Shown: piece by piece, positions 8,179-16,800 of the stretch
Layout: each line of letters opens with the position of its first letter
Numbering within the stretch: position 1 is the first letter of the stretch
Assembly: GCA_016716235.1 (NCBI GenBank)
Contig: JADJWS010000001.1
Coordinates: forward strand, 1,054,001-1,118,000
Origin: Candidatus Defluviilinea gracilis
Lineage (GTDB): Bacteria > Chloroflexota > Anaerolineae > Anaerolineales > Villigracilaceae
DNA length: 64,000 nt
Reading direction: 5' to 3'
The notes under the pieces: model-generated
The model's database searches: none
The model's input: only the letters and a program-made list of their open reading frames with translations
Told to the model about the DNA's origin: nothing
Position numbers and translations under genes: made by a program

Positions 8179-9758
8179 ATGATCCTCCTCCATAACGCCA
8201 TCATCCACACGCAAGACAAATCACAACCGAAAGCCTCCGCCCTCGTAATTGACCGCGACCGAATCATCGCGGTGGGTGAAACGAATTATCTGTTCAACCA
8301 CTTCCCCCGCGCTAAAGGGCAAGACATGCGCGGGCGCGTCATCGTCCCCGGGCTGACCGACGCGCATCTGCATTTGCATCAATATTCGCTCACGTTGCAA
8401 AAGATCGATTGCGAAGTGGGCACCAAAGAGGAATGCCTGCGCCGCGTGGCAGAACGCGCGAACAAAGCCAAACCCGGCGAATGGATTCTCGGTCACGGCT
8501 GGAATCAAAACGAGTGGGGTGGCTACCCCACGCAAGCGAACTGGATGCCATCGCGCCGAATAACCCGGTGTATCTCACAGTCAAATCGCTTCACGCCGCG
8601 TGGGTCAACACAAAAGCCATGCAACTGGCAAATATCACCGCGTCGACACCTGACCCGCACAACGGACAAATCCAACGCGATGCAAGCGGCAACGCGACCG
8701 GCATCCTGCTTGAAACCGCGATGGGACTTGTTGGAAAAGTCATTCCCGAACCGACGATCCAAGAAATTACAGATGCCATCGAAAAGGCGCAACACAATTT
8801 ATGGAGGATGGGACTCACCGGCGTCCACGATTTTGACCGCCGCGAATCGTTCATGGCATTGCAAACGCTTCACGCGGAAAAGAAATTGAAACTGCGCGTG
8901 TTGAAAAATCTGCCCGTCGAACTGCTCGACGAAATTCACGCCATCGGTCTGCGTGGCGGATTCGGCGATGATATGCTCCGCATTGGCAACGTCAAAGTAT
9001 TCATGGACGGCGCGCTCGGTCCGCACACGGCGGCGATGTTCCAGCCATACAGCGGCGAAGAATCCAATCGCGGCATCCTCAACATGGACGGCGAAGAACT
9101 CTTCGAGCATGGGCGCAAAGCCGCGCAAGTTGGGCTGGGTCTCACGGTCCACGCCATCGGCGACCGCGCCAATCACGAAGCGCTGAACGCGTACGAGCAA
9201 CTCCGCAACTATGAAAAAGAAAATCATCTGCCCGCACATCGTCATCGCATCGAACACGTGCAGGTGATCCATCCCGACGACGCGCCGCGCCTCGGCAAAC
9301 TCAACGTGATCGCATCCATGCAACCGATCCACGCGACCTCCGACATGCTGATGGCGGATCAATTCTGGGGCGAGCGGGCGAGACTTGCCTACGCTTGGAA
9401 AACCCAACTCGACTTCGGCGCGACGCTCGCGCTGGGGTCCGACGCGCCGGTCGAATCGCCGAATCCGTTTTGGGGATTGCGCGCCGCTGTCACCCGCCGT
9501 CGCGCCGACGGTTCTCCCTCTGTGGAGGGCTGGTACCCGGAACAAAAATTGTCCACGCCTCAGGCGTTCGCGGGCTACACCCTCGGCGCCGCCTACGCCG
9601 CCCACATGGAAGACCGCCTCGGCAAACTTGCGCCCGGCTTCCTCGCCGATCTCATCGTCCTCGACATAGACCCGTTTACTTGCAATCCAACTGAACTGCT
9701 CGCGCTGGAATCCTCGGCTACAATGGTCGGCGGAGAATGGGTATACTCTTCGTTGTAA
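8179..9758 (+). pseudogene. Amidohydrolase, YtcJ-like (amidohydrolase family 3), frameshifted
   Basis: Metal-dependent hydrolase of the TIM-barrel amidohydrolase superfamily, similar to exoenzyme-regulatory or YtcJ proteins; the substrate is unknown. The N-terminal part (8179 to about 8538) carries the metal motif TDAHLHLH and GHGWNQNEWGGYPTQ. The rest lies one frame over (about 8540 to 9758) and carries HAIGDRANH, HRIEHVQVIHP, LGSDAPVE and the C-terminal LGKLAPGFLADLIVLD. Adding one G to the GCGAA at 8536-8540 gives a continuous PTQAELDAIAPNNPVYLT and one protein of about 526 residues, the normal length. So it is a single-base deletion or a sequencing indel. Confidence 0.88.
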
Positions 9759-9763
9759 GTGAA

Positions 9764-9816
9764 GGTTTCAAGTTTCACGTTTCATGCTTTAAAACCTGGA
9801 ACCTGGTACTTGAAAC
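9764..9816. repeat. Near-tandem GAAAC/TGGAACCT repeat patch
   Basis: Short units of the types TTTCAAGTTTCACGTTTCA and AACCTGGAACCTGGTACTTGAAACATGGAAC fill the gap before the kinase gene. The same units occur before pyrC (38169-38224) and pyrF (42173-42254), beside the AAA ATPase gene (26987-27017), and inside pyrD (48718-48751). Confidence 0.75.
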
Positions 9817-9828
9817 ATGGAACCTATC

Positions 9829-10848
9829 ATGGCAGACCAACCTCAACTCACGCCCGAAATGCTTGTGCCTCGCATGGGAGAATATTTGATTCAAAAGGGA
9901 CTCATCACCCCTGAAAACCTGCAACGCGCGCTCGATTATCAACAGGAAGAAGTGGCAAAGGGGAACCGCCCCATCTTGGGCGAGGCGCTCGTGGCGTTGA
10001 ATTTGGTCGAGCGCTCGCAACTCGATCAGGCGGTGACGGAACAGATCATCCAACTGCGCTCCGCTCTGCAAGCCGCCAACCGCACACTCGAGCGCCGCGT
10101 GGAAGAACGCACCGCCGAACTGCAAAACGCGCTGGCGCGGGTTTCGGAACTGAGTCAGTTGAAATCGAATTTTGTTTCGAACATTTCACACGAACTGCGC
10201 ACGCCGCTCACGCACATCAAAGGATATCTCGAATTACTCGTCAGCGAATCGCTTGGCAAAATCAGCGAGGAGCAGCGTCACGCTTTGCAGGTCAGCCAAA
10301 ATTCGGCAGGCAGGCTTGAAACGCTGATCGAAGACCTCATCATGGTCTCGCTTGCCTCGCGCGGCGAAATGAGTATCAGTCTTGGCGTTGTGGATATCCA
10401 CCGTGTGGCGAGTTTGGTGGTGAAATCGGCCGCGGAAAAAGCCGAAAAACGCGGCGTTACCCTGAATTCGATGATCGACGACAATGCGCCTGCCGTGCAA
10501 GCCGATTCGCAAAAGATCGCCTGGGTGTTGAATCACTTGATCGATAACGGGATCAAGTTCACCCCGTCGGGTGGACGCGTGATCGTGAGCGTCAAGCGCG
10601 AAGGCGAGAACCTGGTTGTCGTCTCCGTCACCGATACGGGCATTGGGATTCCGACAGAACGGCAAAAGGATATCTTCGAGCCATTTCATCAGTTGGATGG
10701 TTCCTCCACGCGGCACCACGGCGGCACCGGGCTGGGTCTTTCGCTCGTGCGCGAGATCATTGAAGCGCATGGCTCGATGATCGAAGTCCAGTCCCTCGAG
10801 GGGCGCGGTTCATCGTTCCGATTCCCCCTGCTGGCGGTTGTAAAATAA
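9829..10848 (+). CDS. Sensor histidine kinase with N-terminal MshEN-like domain
   Basis: Soluble histidine kinase with no membrane segment, about 339 residues. The N-terminus (about 13-70) resembles the MshEN/GspE-N domain, with two 24-residue blocks beginning RMGEYLIQKGLITPENL and ILGEALVALNLVERSQL, each ending in Q. A coiled coil follows (about 75-110), then HisKA with the phospho-acceptor His at about 121 (SNISHELRTPLTHIKG), then HATPase_c with the N box (NHLIDNGIKF) and G boxes (DTGIGIP, GGTGLGLSL). MshEN domains bind cyclic di-GMP in other proteins; here the second block lacks the leading Arg. The first in-frame ATG (9817) lies in a repeat, so 9829 is preferred. It ends 1 nt before the next kinase gene. 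Confidence 0.9.
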   Translation: MADQPQLTPEMLVPRMGEYLIQKGLITPENLQRALDYQQEEVAKGNRPILGEALVALNLVERSQLDQAVTEQIIQLRSALQAANRTLERRVEERTAELQNALARVSELSQLKSNFVSNISHELRTPLTHIKGYLELLVSESLGKISEEQRHALQVSQNSAGRLETLIEDLIMVSLASRGEMSISLGVVDIHRVASLVVKSAAEKAEKRGVTLNSMIDDNAPAVQADSQKIAWVLNHLIDNGIKFTPSGGRVIVSVKREGENLVVVSVTDTGIGIPTERQKDIFEPFHQLDGSSTRHHGGTGLGLSLVREIIEAHGSMIEVQSLEGRGSSFRFPLLAVVK

Positions 10849-10849
10849 A

Positions 10850-12037
10850 ATGGATCGTCCAACCCTGGACTTTCTGAACGAACTCATCCGCATCGCCGCA
10901 TTGGCGGGTAATTCGCGCGGCACCATCGAAAAATTTCTGGCTTCTTTACGGTCGCAATTTGTGTTCGACAACGTGGCGGTCTACCTCTTCGACGAACGGA
11001 CCGCTTCGCTCGAAATTATGTATGCGCGCGCCATCGGACGCGCTCGCAACGCCGAAGCGGACGCGGCATGGGGTGAAACCTTCGCCAACCAGGTATTCGC
11101 GCAGAAAGAAACGCTCAAGCAAGATCCGAAACCGGACGCCCCCACCAACAACCGTTTAGATCAGGCTTACATGCTCGGCATACCCATCGGCGCGGATGGG
11201 TTCCGGAAGGGCGCGCTGGTCTTTGTGCGCTTTGGCGGCCCCGTCTACGTAGACGAGCACATTCAAATCGCATCCGCCGCCGCCGACCTGTTGACTATAT
11301 TATTCGAGCGCGCCGAATGGCGCGATACGAACAGCGAACTGCGCGAGTTGAAACGTCAGATGCAACTGCAGGATGATTTCGTCAGCACCATCTCGCACGA
11401 ACTGCGCACGCCGCTGGGCTTCATCAAAGGTTACAGCACCAGCCTGCTCCGGCAGGATACGAACTGGGATGCGGAAACCCAAAAGGAATTTCTCACCATC
11501 ATCGACGAGGAGGCTGATCGCCTCTCCTTGTTGATCGAAAATGTGCTCGAATCGGCGCGGTTGCAAAGCAAGACTCTTCCTCTCCGCTTTCAGCCTATGC
11601 GGCTCGACGCCGTTCTGCGCGATGTGGTCATGCGCATCCGCTCGCGCTACAAAGACCTGCAAGTGAATATGGATGTGGCGCTTGTGCCTCCCATTCAAGG
11701 CGACGGCGTGCGTATCGCGCAGGTATTCGAGAACCTGTTCACCAACGCCATCAAGTATGCGGCCGGCGCGCCCATTACCATTTCACTCTCGTTCAATAAC
11801 GATACCGCTACGGTGCTCTTCAAGGATGGCGGGCCCGGCATCCCGCCCGAATCGCTTCCGCTCATCTTCGAGCGTTTTTTCCGCGCGCGCAGTGAGAAGA
11901 CCGTGACCGGTTCCGGACTTGGACTTTACATTTGCAAGCAGATTATTCAAGCACATCGTGGTAAGATTTGGGCAGAATCTGCCCCCGGCGAGGGCGCCAC
12001 GTTCTTCATCCAACTACCCATCAACCCGGCGAATTGA
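10850..12037 (+). CDS. Sensor histidine kinase with N-terminal GAF domain
   Basis: Cytoplasmic histidine kinase, 395 residues. A GAF-like sensory domain covers about 10-155 (FDNVAVYLFDERTASLEI and MLGIPIGADGFRKGALVF). HisKA follows with the phospho-acceptor His at 183 (STISHELRTPLGFIKG), then HATPase_c with ENLFTNAIKYA, DGGPGIP and GSGLGLYI. It starts 1 nt after the MshEN kinase gene and is followed by the response-regulator gene 13 nt later, so all three are clearly one operon. Two kinases feeding one regulator suggests signal integration (inference). Confidence 0.92.
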   Translation: MDRPTLDFLNELIRIAALAGNSRGTIEKFLASLRSQFVFDNVAVYLFDERTASLEIMYARAIGRARNAEADAAWGETFANQVFAQKETLKQDPKPDAPTNNRLDQAYMLGIPIGADGFRKGALVFVRFGGPVYVDEHIQIASAAADLLTILFERAEWRDTNSELRELKRQMQLQDDFVSTISHELRTPLGFIKGYSTSLLRQDTNWDAETQKEFLTIIDEEADRLSLLIENVLESARLQSKTLPLRFQPMRLDAVLRDVVMRIRSRYKDLQVNMDVALVPPIQGDGVRIAQVFENLFTNAIKYAAGAPITISLSFNNDTATVLFKDGGPGIPPESLPLIFERFFRARSEKTVTGSGLGLYICKQIIQAHRGKIWAESAPGEGATFFIQLPINPAN

Positions 12038-12050
12038 CAGGAGGTCTGTA

Positions 12051-12746
12051 ATGGCAAAACGAATTTTGATCGTAGACGACGAGCCTCGATATTTGCGCCT
12101 GCTGGAGGCAAACCTGAGAACGGAAGGCTACGAAGTCGTCACAGCCCAGGATGGACTGCAAGCGGTCAGCGTTTTTTCAGACCAGCCGGTGGATCTTGTG
12201 TTGATGGATGTGATGATGCCCAAGCTAGACGGTTTCGGCGCCACACAGCGCATCCGCGAATTCTCCAGCGTTCCCATCATCATTCTGACCGCCAAAGGCG
12301 ATGAACAAGACCGCGTGCGCGGGCTTGATCTCGGCGCCGACGATTACCTCGTCAAACCATTTTCCGCCACCGAATTGCTGGCTCGCGTGCGCGCGGTGTT
12401 ACGGCGCGCCCAGCCGCCCAGCGAGGCTGGACAGTCCCGCTTCTTTACGCATGACAACTTGAAGATCGATTTTGCCCGCGCCGAAGTATGGAGGGGCGAA
12501 TCGCCCGTTTCACTTTCCGCCACAGAATACCGGCTCCTCCTTCAATTTGCCCATCATGTGGGCAAGATCATGACCTCGGAAGAATTGCTGACCAGTGTGT
12601 GGGGACCCGAATACCGCTCTGATAAAGAAATCCTCTGGGTGAGCATCGCCCGCTTGAGGCAAAAACTCGAGGATGACGCGCACAGCCCCAAACATATCGT
12701 GACGCGTTCCGGGCTTGGGTATCTGATGCCTCCCATCGAGGAATAA
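12051..12746 (+). CDS. Response regulator, OmpR/PhoB family
   Basis: Two-component response regulator of 231 residues. The receiver domain (about 3-118) has the acidic pair DD at 9-10, phospho-acceptor Asp at 53 (LMDVMMP), Thr at 80 and Lys at 102 (DDYLVKPFSA). The C-terminal winged helix (about 130-228) has the OmpR-type LSATEYRLLLQF and SIARLRQKLEDD...RSGLGYL. A strong ribosome site (AGGAGGT) lies 6 nt before ATG 12051. It is the probable output of the two kinases encoded directly upstream. The 247 nt after it hold two small hairpins (12908-12925, GGCGCAGGTTTTGCGCC type, and 12932-12955) but no gene. Confidence 0.95.
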   Translation: MAKRILIVDDEPRYLRLLEANLRTEGYEVVTAQDGLQAVSVFSDQPVDLVLMDVMMPKLDGFGATQRIREFSSVPIIILTAKGDEQDRVRGLDLGADDYLVKPFSATELLARVRAVLRRAQPPSEAGQSRFFTHDNLKIDFARAEVWRGESPVSLSATEYRLLLQFAHHVGKIMTSEELLTSVWGPEYRSDKEILWVSIARLRQKLEDDAHSPKHIVTRSGLGYLMPPIEE

Positions 12747-12993
12747 CCCATTTTCTTGCCTCTTGTTCATCAGCCATAAAGACAAAGAGCATCTCTCAAA
12801 AGTTACCGAATCGAACATGGCTTTCGCAAAAGATTTACTAACAAGATAGTTAACTCCCGGCAAAGAAGGTGCAAGGCGCGTTCCCGCATACTTCGGCTAC
12901 ACTTTGAGGCGCAGGTTTTGCGCCCACCCTACAGCGACAACCAGCAGGTTGTCGCTGTTTATTCTCGAAAGAGAAAATAACCAGCGAGGGAAC

Positions 12994-13284
12994 ATGCTTA
13001 CACAATACGATGAAAAAGGAAAGATCTTTACCGAGGTCGTTACGAAAATTCCTGTTCGCGCGACCATCCAAACCGTCAAGCACCAGATCCGAGGCATGGT
13101 TCATGTCCGGCGCGAGGAACGCATCAAGGATGAACTCAACCGCGGCGAGGGCTTCATCGCGCTCACCGATGCGACTGTGCTCAACGAAGATGGAACCGTC
13201 ATGTACAAAACGCCTTTCCTGGCGGTGAAACGCGAACATATCATTTGGGTGCTTCCCGAACCTGTCGAAGAGGGAGAGGCATAA
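12994..13284 (+). CDS. Conserved small protein, DUF6812-like, linked to CpaF
   Basis: 96-residue soluble beta-rich protein with no signal peptide or membrane segment. The sequence (KIFTEVVTKIPVRATIQT, RGMVHVRREERIKDELN, FIALTDATVLNEDG) fits the small DUF6812 family as I remember it; no function is known to me. It has a GAGGG ribosome site and its stop codon overlaps the cpaF start (TAATG), so the two are translationally coupled. This suggests a job together with the secretion ATPase (inference). Confidence 0.75.
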   Translation: MLTQYDEKGKIFTEVVTKIPVRATIQTVKHQIRGMVHVRREERIKDELNRGEGFIALTDATVLNEDGTVMYKTPFLAVKREHIIWVLPEPVEEGEA

Positions 13285-14600
13285 TGGCAACGCCCATCGC
13301 GACAAACTTTACGCAACTTACCTCCTCCGACCTGCTCAAGTTCAAACGCTATCTGGTCGATGCGGTCAGCCGTTCGTTGGAAGGCGAATCGCTGATGGAC
13401 AGCAATCGCGCAGAATTCATTTCTTCGCGGTTAAGCGAGGCATATGTTCAAACCAGAGTGAACCTGCCCAAAGACCTGCGCGCGCAAATCTTCAACGATA
13501 TCATCGACGAACTGAGCGGATTGGGACCGATCCAGCCGCTGCTCGACGACCCGGATATCAGCGAGGTCATGGTCAACGGACCGAAAAAAGTGTTCGTGGA
13601 AAAGAACGGCAAATTAGCCAAAAGCCCGGTGGCGTTCGACGATGACAATCACGTTCTGCGGATCATCGACCGCATTGTCCTGCCGTTGGGCCGCCGCGTA
13701 GACGCAGACAGCCCTACTGTGGATGCCCGCCTGCCGGACGGTTCGCGCGTCAATGCCGTCATTCCACCGGTTGCCATCGACGGACCCTCCATCACCATCC
13801 GCAAATTCAAAAAAGACAAACTCACCATCCAACAATTGATCAATTTTGAGTCGCTCACGTCGCATATGGCAGAATTCATCCGCGCCTGTGTTGTCGCGCG
13901 GCTCAATGTGGTCATCTCCGGCGGCACAGGCTCCGGTAAGACCACGCTCCTCAATGTGCTTTCCAGTTACATCCCGGAAGGGGAGCGCATCATCACCATC
14001 GAAGACGCGGCGGAACTGCAACTCCAGCAGGATCACGTCATGCGCATGGAAACGAAAACAGCCGACACCGACGGCAAAGGCGCGGTTACCATCCGCGACC
14101 TTGTGCGCAATTCGCTCCGCATGAGGCCCGACCGCATTGTGGTGGGCGAAGTGCGCGCGGGAGAGGCGCTGGATATGTTGCAAGCCATGAACACAGGTCA
14201 CGACGGCTCGCTGACCACCGTCCACGCCAATTCGCCGCGCGACGCGATCTCGCGCATCGAAACGCTCGTGTTGATGGCTGGCATGGACCTGCCGCTGAAA
14301 GTGGTGCGCCAGCAGATCTCCTCGGCAGTGGATCTGATCATTCAACAAACGCGTTTGAAAGACGGAGCGCGCAAAGTGACCGCGATCACCGAAGTGGTTG
14401 GCATGGAAGGCGATACTGTCGTGCTGACCGATATTTTCAAGTTCGAACAAACCGGCATGGGACCCGATAATAAAATCATCGGCGAGCTCAAACCCACCGG
14501 CATTCGTCCGATCTTTTCCCCGCGCCTCGAGGTGGCTGGCTTCAAACTCGGCGCCGAAATCTTCATGCCCGGTACTCCCGGGCGAAACCAACGGCGGTAA
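13284..14600 (+). CDS. cpaF: CpaF/TadA-type secretion ATPase
   Basis: Type II/IV secretion ATPase of the Tad-pilus (CpaF) family, 438 residues, forming a hexamer that drives pilus assembly or secretion at the inner membrane. The N-terminal domain includes LGPIQPLLDDPDISEVMVNG. The Walker A motif is at 213-221 (GGTGSGKTT), followed by the Asp box TIEDAAELQL, Walker B-like RPDRIVVGEVR, and the His box GHDGSLTTVHANSP. The C-terminus continues through a typical VVGMEGD region. No tadB, tadC, pilin or prepilin peptidase gene is near, so it is an orphan ATPase or the rest lies elsewhere. Confidence 0.94.
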   Translation: MATPIATNFTQLTSSDLLKFKRYLVDAVSRSLEGESLMDSNRAEFISSRLSEAYVQTRVNLPKDLRAQIFNDIIDELSGLGPIQPLLDDPDISEVMVNGPKKVFVEKNGKLAKSPVAFDDDNHVLRIIDRIVLPLGRRVDADSPTVDARLPDGSRVNAVIPPVAIDGPSITIRKFKKDKLTIQQLINFESLTSHMAEFIRACVVARLNVVISGGTGSGKTTLLNVLSSYIPEGERIITIEDAAELQLQQDHVMRMETKTADTDGKGAVTIRDLVRNSLRMRPDRIVVGEVRAGEALDMLQAMNTGHDGSLTTVHANSPRDAISRIETLVLMAGMDLPLKVVRQQISSAVDLIIQQTRLKDGARKVTAITEVVGMEGDTVVLTDIFKFEQTGMGPDNKIIGELKPTGIRPIFSPRLEVAGFKLGAEIFMPGTPGRNQRR

Positions 14601-14615
14601 ATCGGCGCATACCTC

Positions 14616-14624
14616 TGCTATAAT
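14616..14624 (+). promoter_or_regulatory. Extended -10 promoter for the double-HTH gene
   Basis: TGCTATAAT (14616-14624) is an exact extended -10 element (TGnTATAAT) lying between cpaF and the double-HTH gene. Transcription would start near 14631, giving a leader of about 17 nt that contains the GAGGAG ribosome site. No clear -35 box was seen, as is usual for extended -10 promoters. Confidence 0.6.
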
Positions 14625-14647
14625 CGTGGCAGTACAGTTGAGGAGCC

Positions 14648-15325
14648 ATGGATAGCAAAACCCAGATCACGATTCGTACGAAAAAAATCGGCGTGTTGAT
14701 GCGCGACGCGCGGCTTGCCGCGCGCCGCTCGATTCCGGAATGCGCGCAAGCCATCGGCGTAAAAGCCGGCGCGTTCCGCGCGTATGAAGACGGGCGAAAA
14801 TCGCCTTCTTTACCGGAACTGGAAGCGCTCGTTTTCTTTTTGGATTTGCCCATCCATCACTTTTGGGGGAAGGAGATTCGTTCGGAAGTTGCGGCTCCGC
14901 ACGAAAAGATCGATCTTTCCAAACTTCTGGCTGTTCGCCAGCGGAAAATTGGCGCGCTCCTCCGGCAGGAACGAAACAACACTTCCATATCCATTCGAAC
15001 GCTTGCGCAAGAAACGGGGATCTCCAGCGCGCGCATCAAAGCCTACGAGTTGGGCGAACGCCCCATCCCGTTGCCCGAACTCGAAGTATTACTCCAAGCC
15101 CTGCATGGGCGGGTCGAATCGTTCTTCGACCGCAGTGGACCCATCGGGCAATGGATGATGAACGAGGAGGCGATCCAGACCTTCCTCGAACTCCCGGAAG
15201 AACTGCGCCAGTTCGTCTCCATGCCGGTCAACCGCCCGTACATCGAACTGGCGATGAAACTCAGCAACATGTCGCGCGATAAATTGCGTTCGGTTGCCGA
15301 GGATATTCTCGATATCACCCTCTAA
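14648..15325 (+). CDS. Tandem XRE-type helix-turn-helix regulator
   Basis: 225-residue protein with two lambda-repressor-like HTH domains in a row. The first covers about 12-70 (IGVLMRDARLAARRSIPECAQAIG, then YEDGRKSPSLPELEALVFFL) and the second about 95-155 (IGALLRQERNNTSISIRTLAQETG, then YELGERPIPLPELEVLLQAL). Both share the x-ELG/EDG-R-x-P-SLPELE layout, so they arose by duplication. A C-terminal helical segment follows. One chain with two HTH units may bind a split or asymmetric operator as a monomer. It is the first gene of a run with TPR, GNAT and V4R genes on the same strand. Confidence 0.88.
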   Translation: MDSKTQITIRTKKIGVLMRDARLAARRSIPECAQAIGVKAGAFRAYEDGRKSPSLPELEALVFFLDLPIHHFWGKEIRSEVAAPHEKIDLSKLLAVRQRKIGALLRQERNNTSISIRTLAQETGISSARIKAYELGERPIPLPELEVLLQALHGRVESFFDRSGPIGQWMMNEEAIQTFLELPEELRQFVSMPVNRPYIELAMKLSNMSRDKLRSVAEDILDITL

Positions 15326-15330
15326 ACACT

Positions 15331-15861
15331 GTGAACGACATTACTGCTTCCTCATTAAACGAACAGGGAAAGAAAGAATACGAAAAGGGGGCTTACCTCG
15401 CCGCGGCAAAATTGTTTGCCCAAGCCGCGCAGGCGTACGAAAGCGCGAACGATCGGCTCAATGCGGCGGAGGCGAAGAATAATCAAAGCGTGGCGCTCCT
15501 ACAGGGGGGCAAAGCCAACGATGCGCTGAAAGCGACTGAGGGCACGGAAGAAATTTTCGCCGATGCCGGCGATTTAAAACGACAGGGCATCGCCATCGCC
15601 AACCGCGCCGCGGCGTTGGAAGGACTCAAACAGTGGCAGGAAGCGCTGACGGAATATGACCGCGCCTCCGCGCTATTCGAACAGGCGGGCGAAGGCGATA
15701 TGCACTCGATCGCGCGAAAAGCATCGGCGAACATTCACCTGAAATTCGGGCATGTGCACAGCACGCAAATGGATGTGTACGATTCACTGCGGCTGGTCGA
15801 AAACCCCACCTTTGCCCAACGGATCATGCGCTTCCTCCAAAGAACTGGGTTTATCAAGTAA
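15331..15861 (+). CDS. TPR-repeat protein
   Basis: 176-residue soluble helical protein starting at GTG 15331, 5 nt after the HTH gene. About three TPR-like helix pairs are visible at about 8-40 (GKKEYEKGAYLAAAKLFAQAAQAY), 42-80 and 82-120 (GIAIANRAAALEGLKQWQEALTEYDRASALFEQ). The C-terminal 50 residues are different and end basic and hydrophobic. TPRs bind partner proteins; the partner may be the neighbouring HTH regulator, given the tight spacing (inference). Confidence 0.8.
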   Translation: MNDITASSLNEQGKKEYEKGAYLAAAKLFAQAAQAYESANDRLNAAEAKNNQSVALLQGGKANDALKATEGTEEIFADAGDLKRQGIAIANRAAALEGLKQWQEALTEYDRASALFEQAGEGDMHSIARKASANIHLKFGHVHSTQMDVYDSLRLVENPTFAQRIMRFLQRTGFIK

Positions 15862-15912
15862 CGAAAACACGCGCAACGACAAGACATTTGGAATGTTTTC
15901 GCATCGCAAAGG

Positions 15913-16800
15913 ATGTCCGTGATCAACACTCTCGTGCGCCCAGCGGATTCAAACGACCACAGACAACTCTCCAACCTGATCTTTCACGAGACTCGCCTGC
16001 ACCGTCACCTGGATTGGCGTTCGCCCCTCGATTGGCTGGGAGGTCCGTTTTATTGGGCGCTCGACGACAGAGGTAGGATCGACGCCGCGCTGGCTTGCCC
16101 GCCGGAAGCGCCCGGCGCGCATTGGATCCGTTTTTTTGCGCATAACGGCAGTTGGAGCGCCGATAACGCCTGGTCGTTATTGTGGCATGAGGCGCGCAAG
16201 ACCGTGGCGCACACCGGCGGAGGCGCTGTCGCCGCCATCGTCATGCAACCCTGGTTCGAACAACTCCTCGCCCACAGCGGATTCGAAACGCGTCAGGGGA
16301 TTGTGATGCTCGAGTGGGCGTATCAGCCGTGGGCGCGGAAAGAAGCGGCGGGGGTTCAAATCCGAAAGATGACCGAGGCTGACTTGCCTTGCATTGAAAA
16401 AATAGACCTCTCCGCATTCGGAGTGTTATGGCATAACCCGATCGACACCTTACGCGCCGCTTTTTCCAAGGCGTTGTTCGCCTCGATTGCCGAGGGCGAT
16501 CGGGGGATCATTGGGTATCAGATCACTACAGGAGAAAGGCAACGCGCGCATCTCGCGCGTTTGGCAGTGACTCCCGCCGCGCAGGGACACGGCATCGGCA
16601 GGTTTCTGGTCGGCGATCTGTTGACGAGGCTCCTCGATCATGGGATCGGCAAACTCAGCGTGAACACGCAAAGCGACAACGGTTCGTCGCTGGCGTTGTA
16701 TAAAAAACTGGGCTTCACCCGCACGGGCGAGCAATATCCGGTGTATGTGTTCGATGTGAACTCGATGGAGGCATCATGGCAGAACGAATCGATTCGATGA
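15913..16800 (+). CDS. GNAT-family N-acetyltransferase
   Basis: 295-residue protein with a degenerate N-terminal GNAT-like half (about 5-140) and a canonical C-terminal GNAT domain (about 148-285). The acetyl-CoA-binding motif A is ARLAVTPAAQGHGIGRFLV, with Q-G-H-G-I-G-R at 224-230. The late LYKKLGFTRTGEQYPVY is typical of motif B. The acceptor is unknown. Its 3' end overlaps the first V4R gene by 25 nt, so the genes are co-transcribed. Confidence 0.87.
   Translation: MSVINTLVRPADSNDHRQLSNLIFHETRLHRHLDWRSPLDWLGGPFYWALDDRGRIDAALACPPEAPGAHWIRFFAHNGSWSADNAWSLLWHEARKTVAHTGGGAVAAIVMQPWFEQLLAHSGFETRQGIVMLEWAYQPWARKEAAGVQIRKMTEADLPCIEKIDLSAFGVLWHNPIDTLRAAFSKALFASIAEGDRGIIGYQITTGERQRAHLARLAVTPAAQGHGIGRFLVGDLLTRLLDHGIGKLSVNTQSDNGSSLALYKKLGFTRTGEQYPVYVFDVNSMEASWQNESIR

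Noticed and set aside
9760..9780. GTTTCACGTTTCA stretches (also near 26995 and 42180) as parS sites
   Set aside because: Only the left half of parS is matched; the right half GTGAAAC is missing. They belong to the GAAACNTGGAAC repeats.
16340..16365. GGGGTTCAAATCCG as a tRNA T-arm
   Set aside because: It is inside the GNAT frame and no acceptor or anticodon stem can be formed around it. No tRNA was found in the window.
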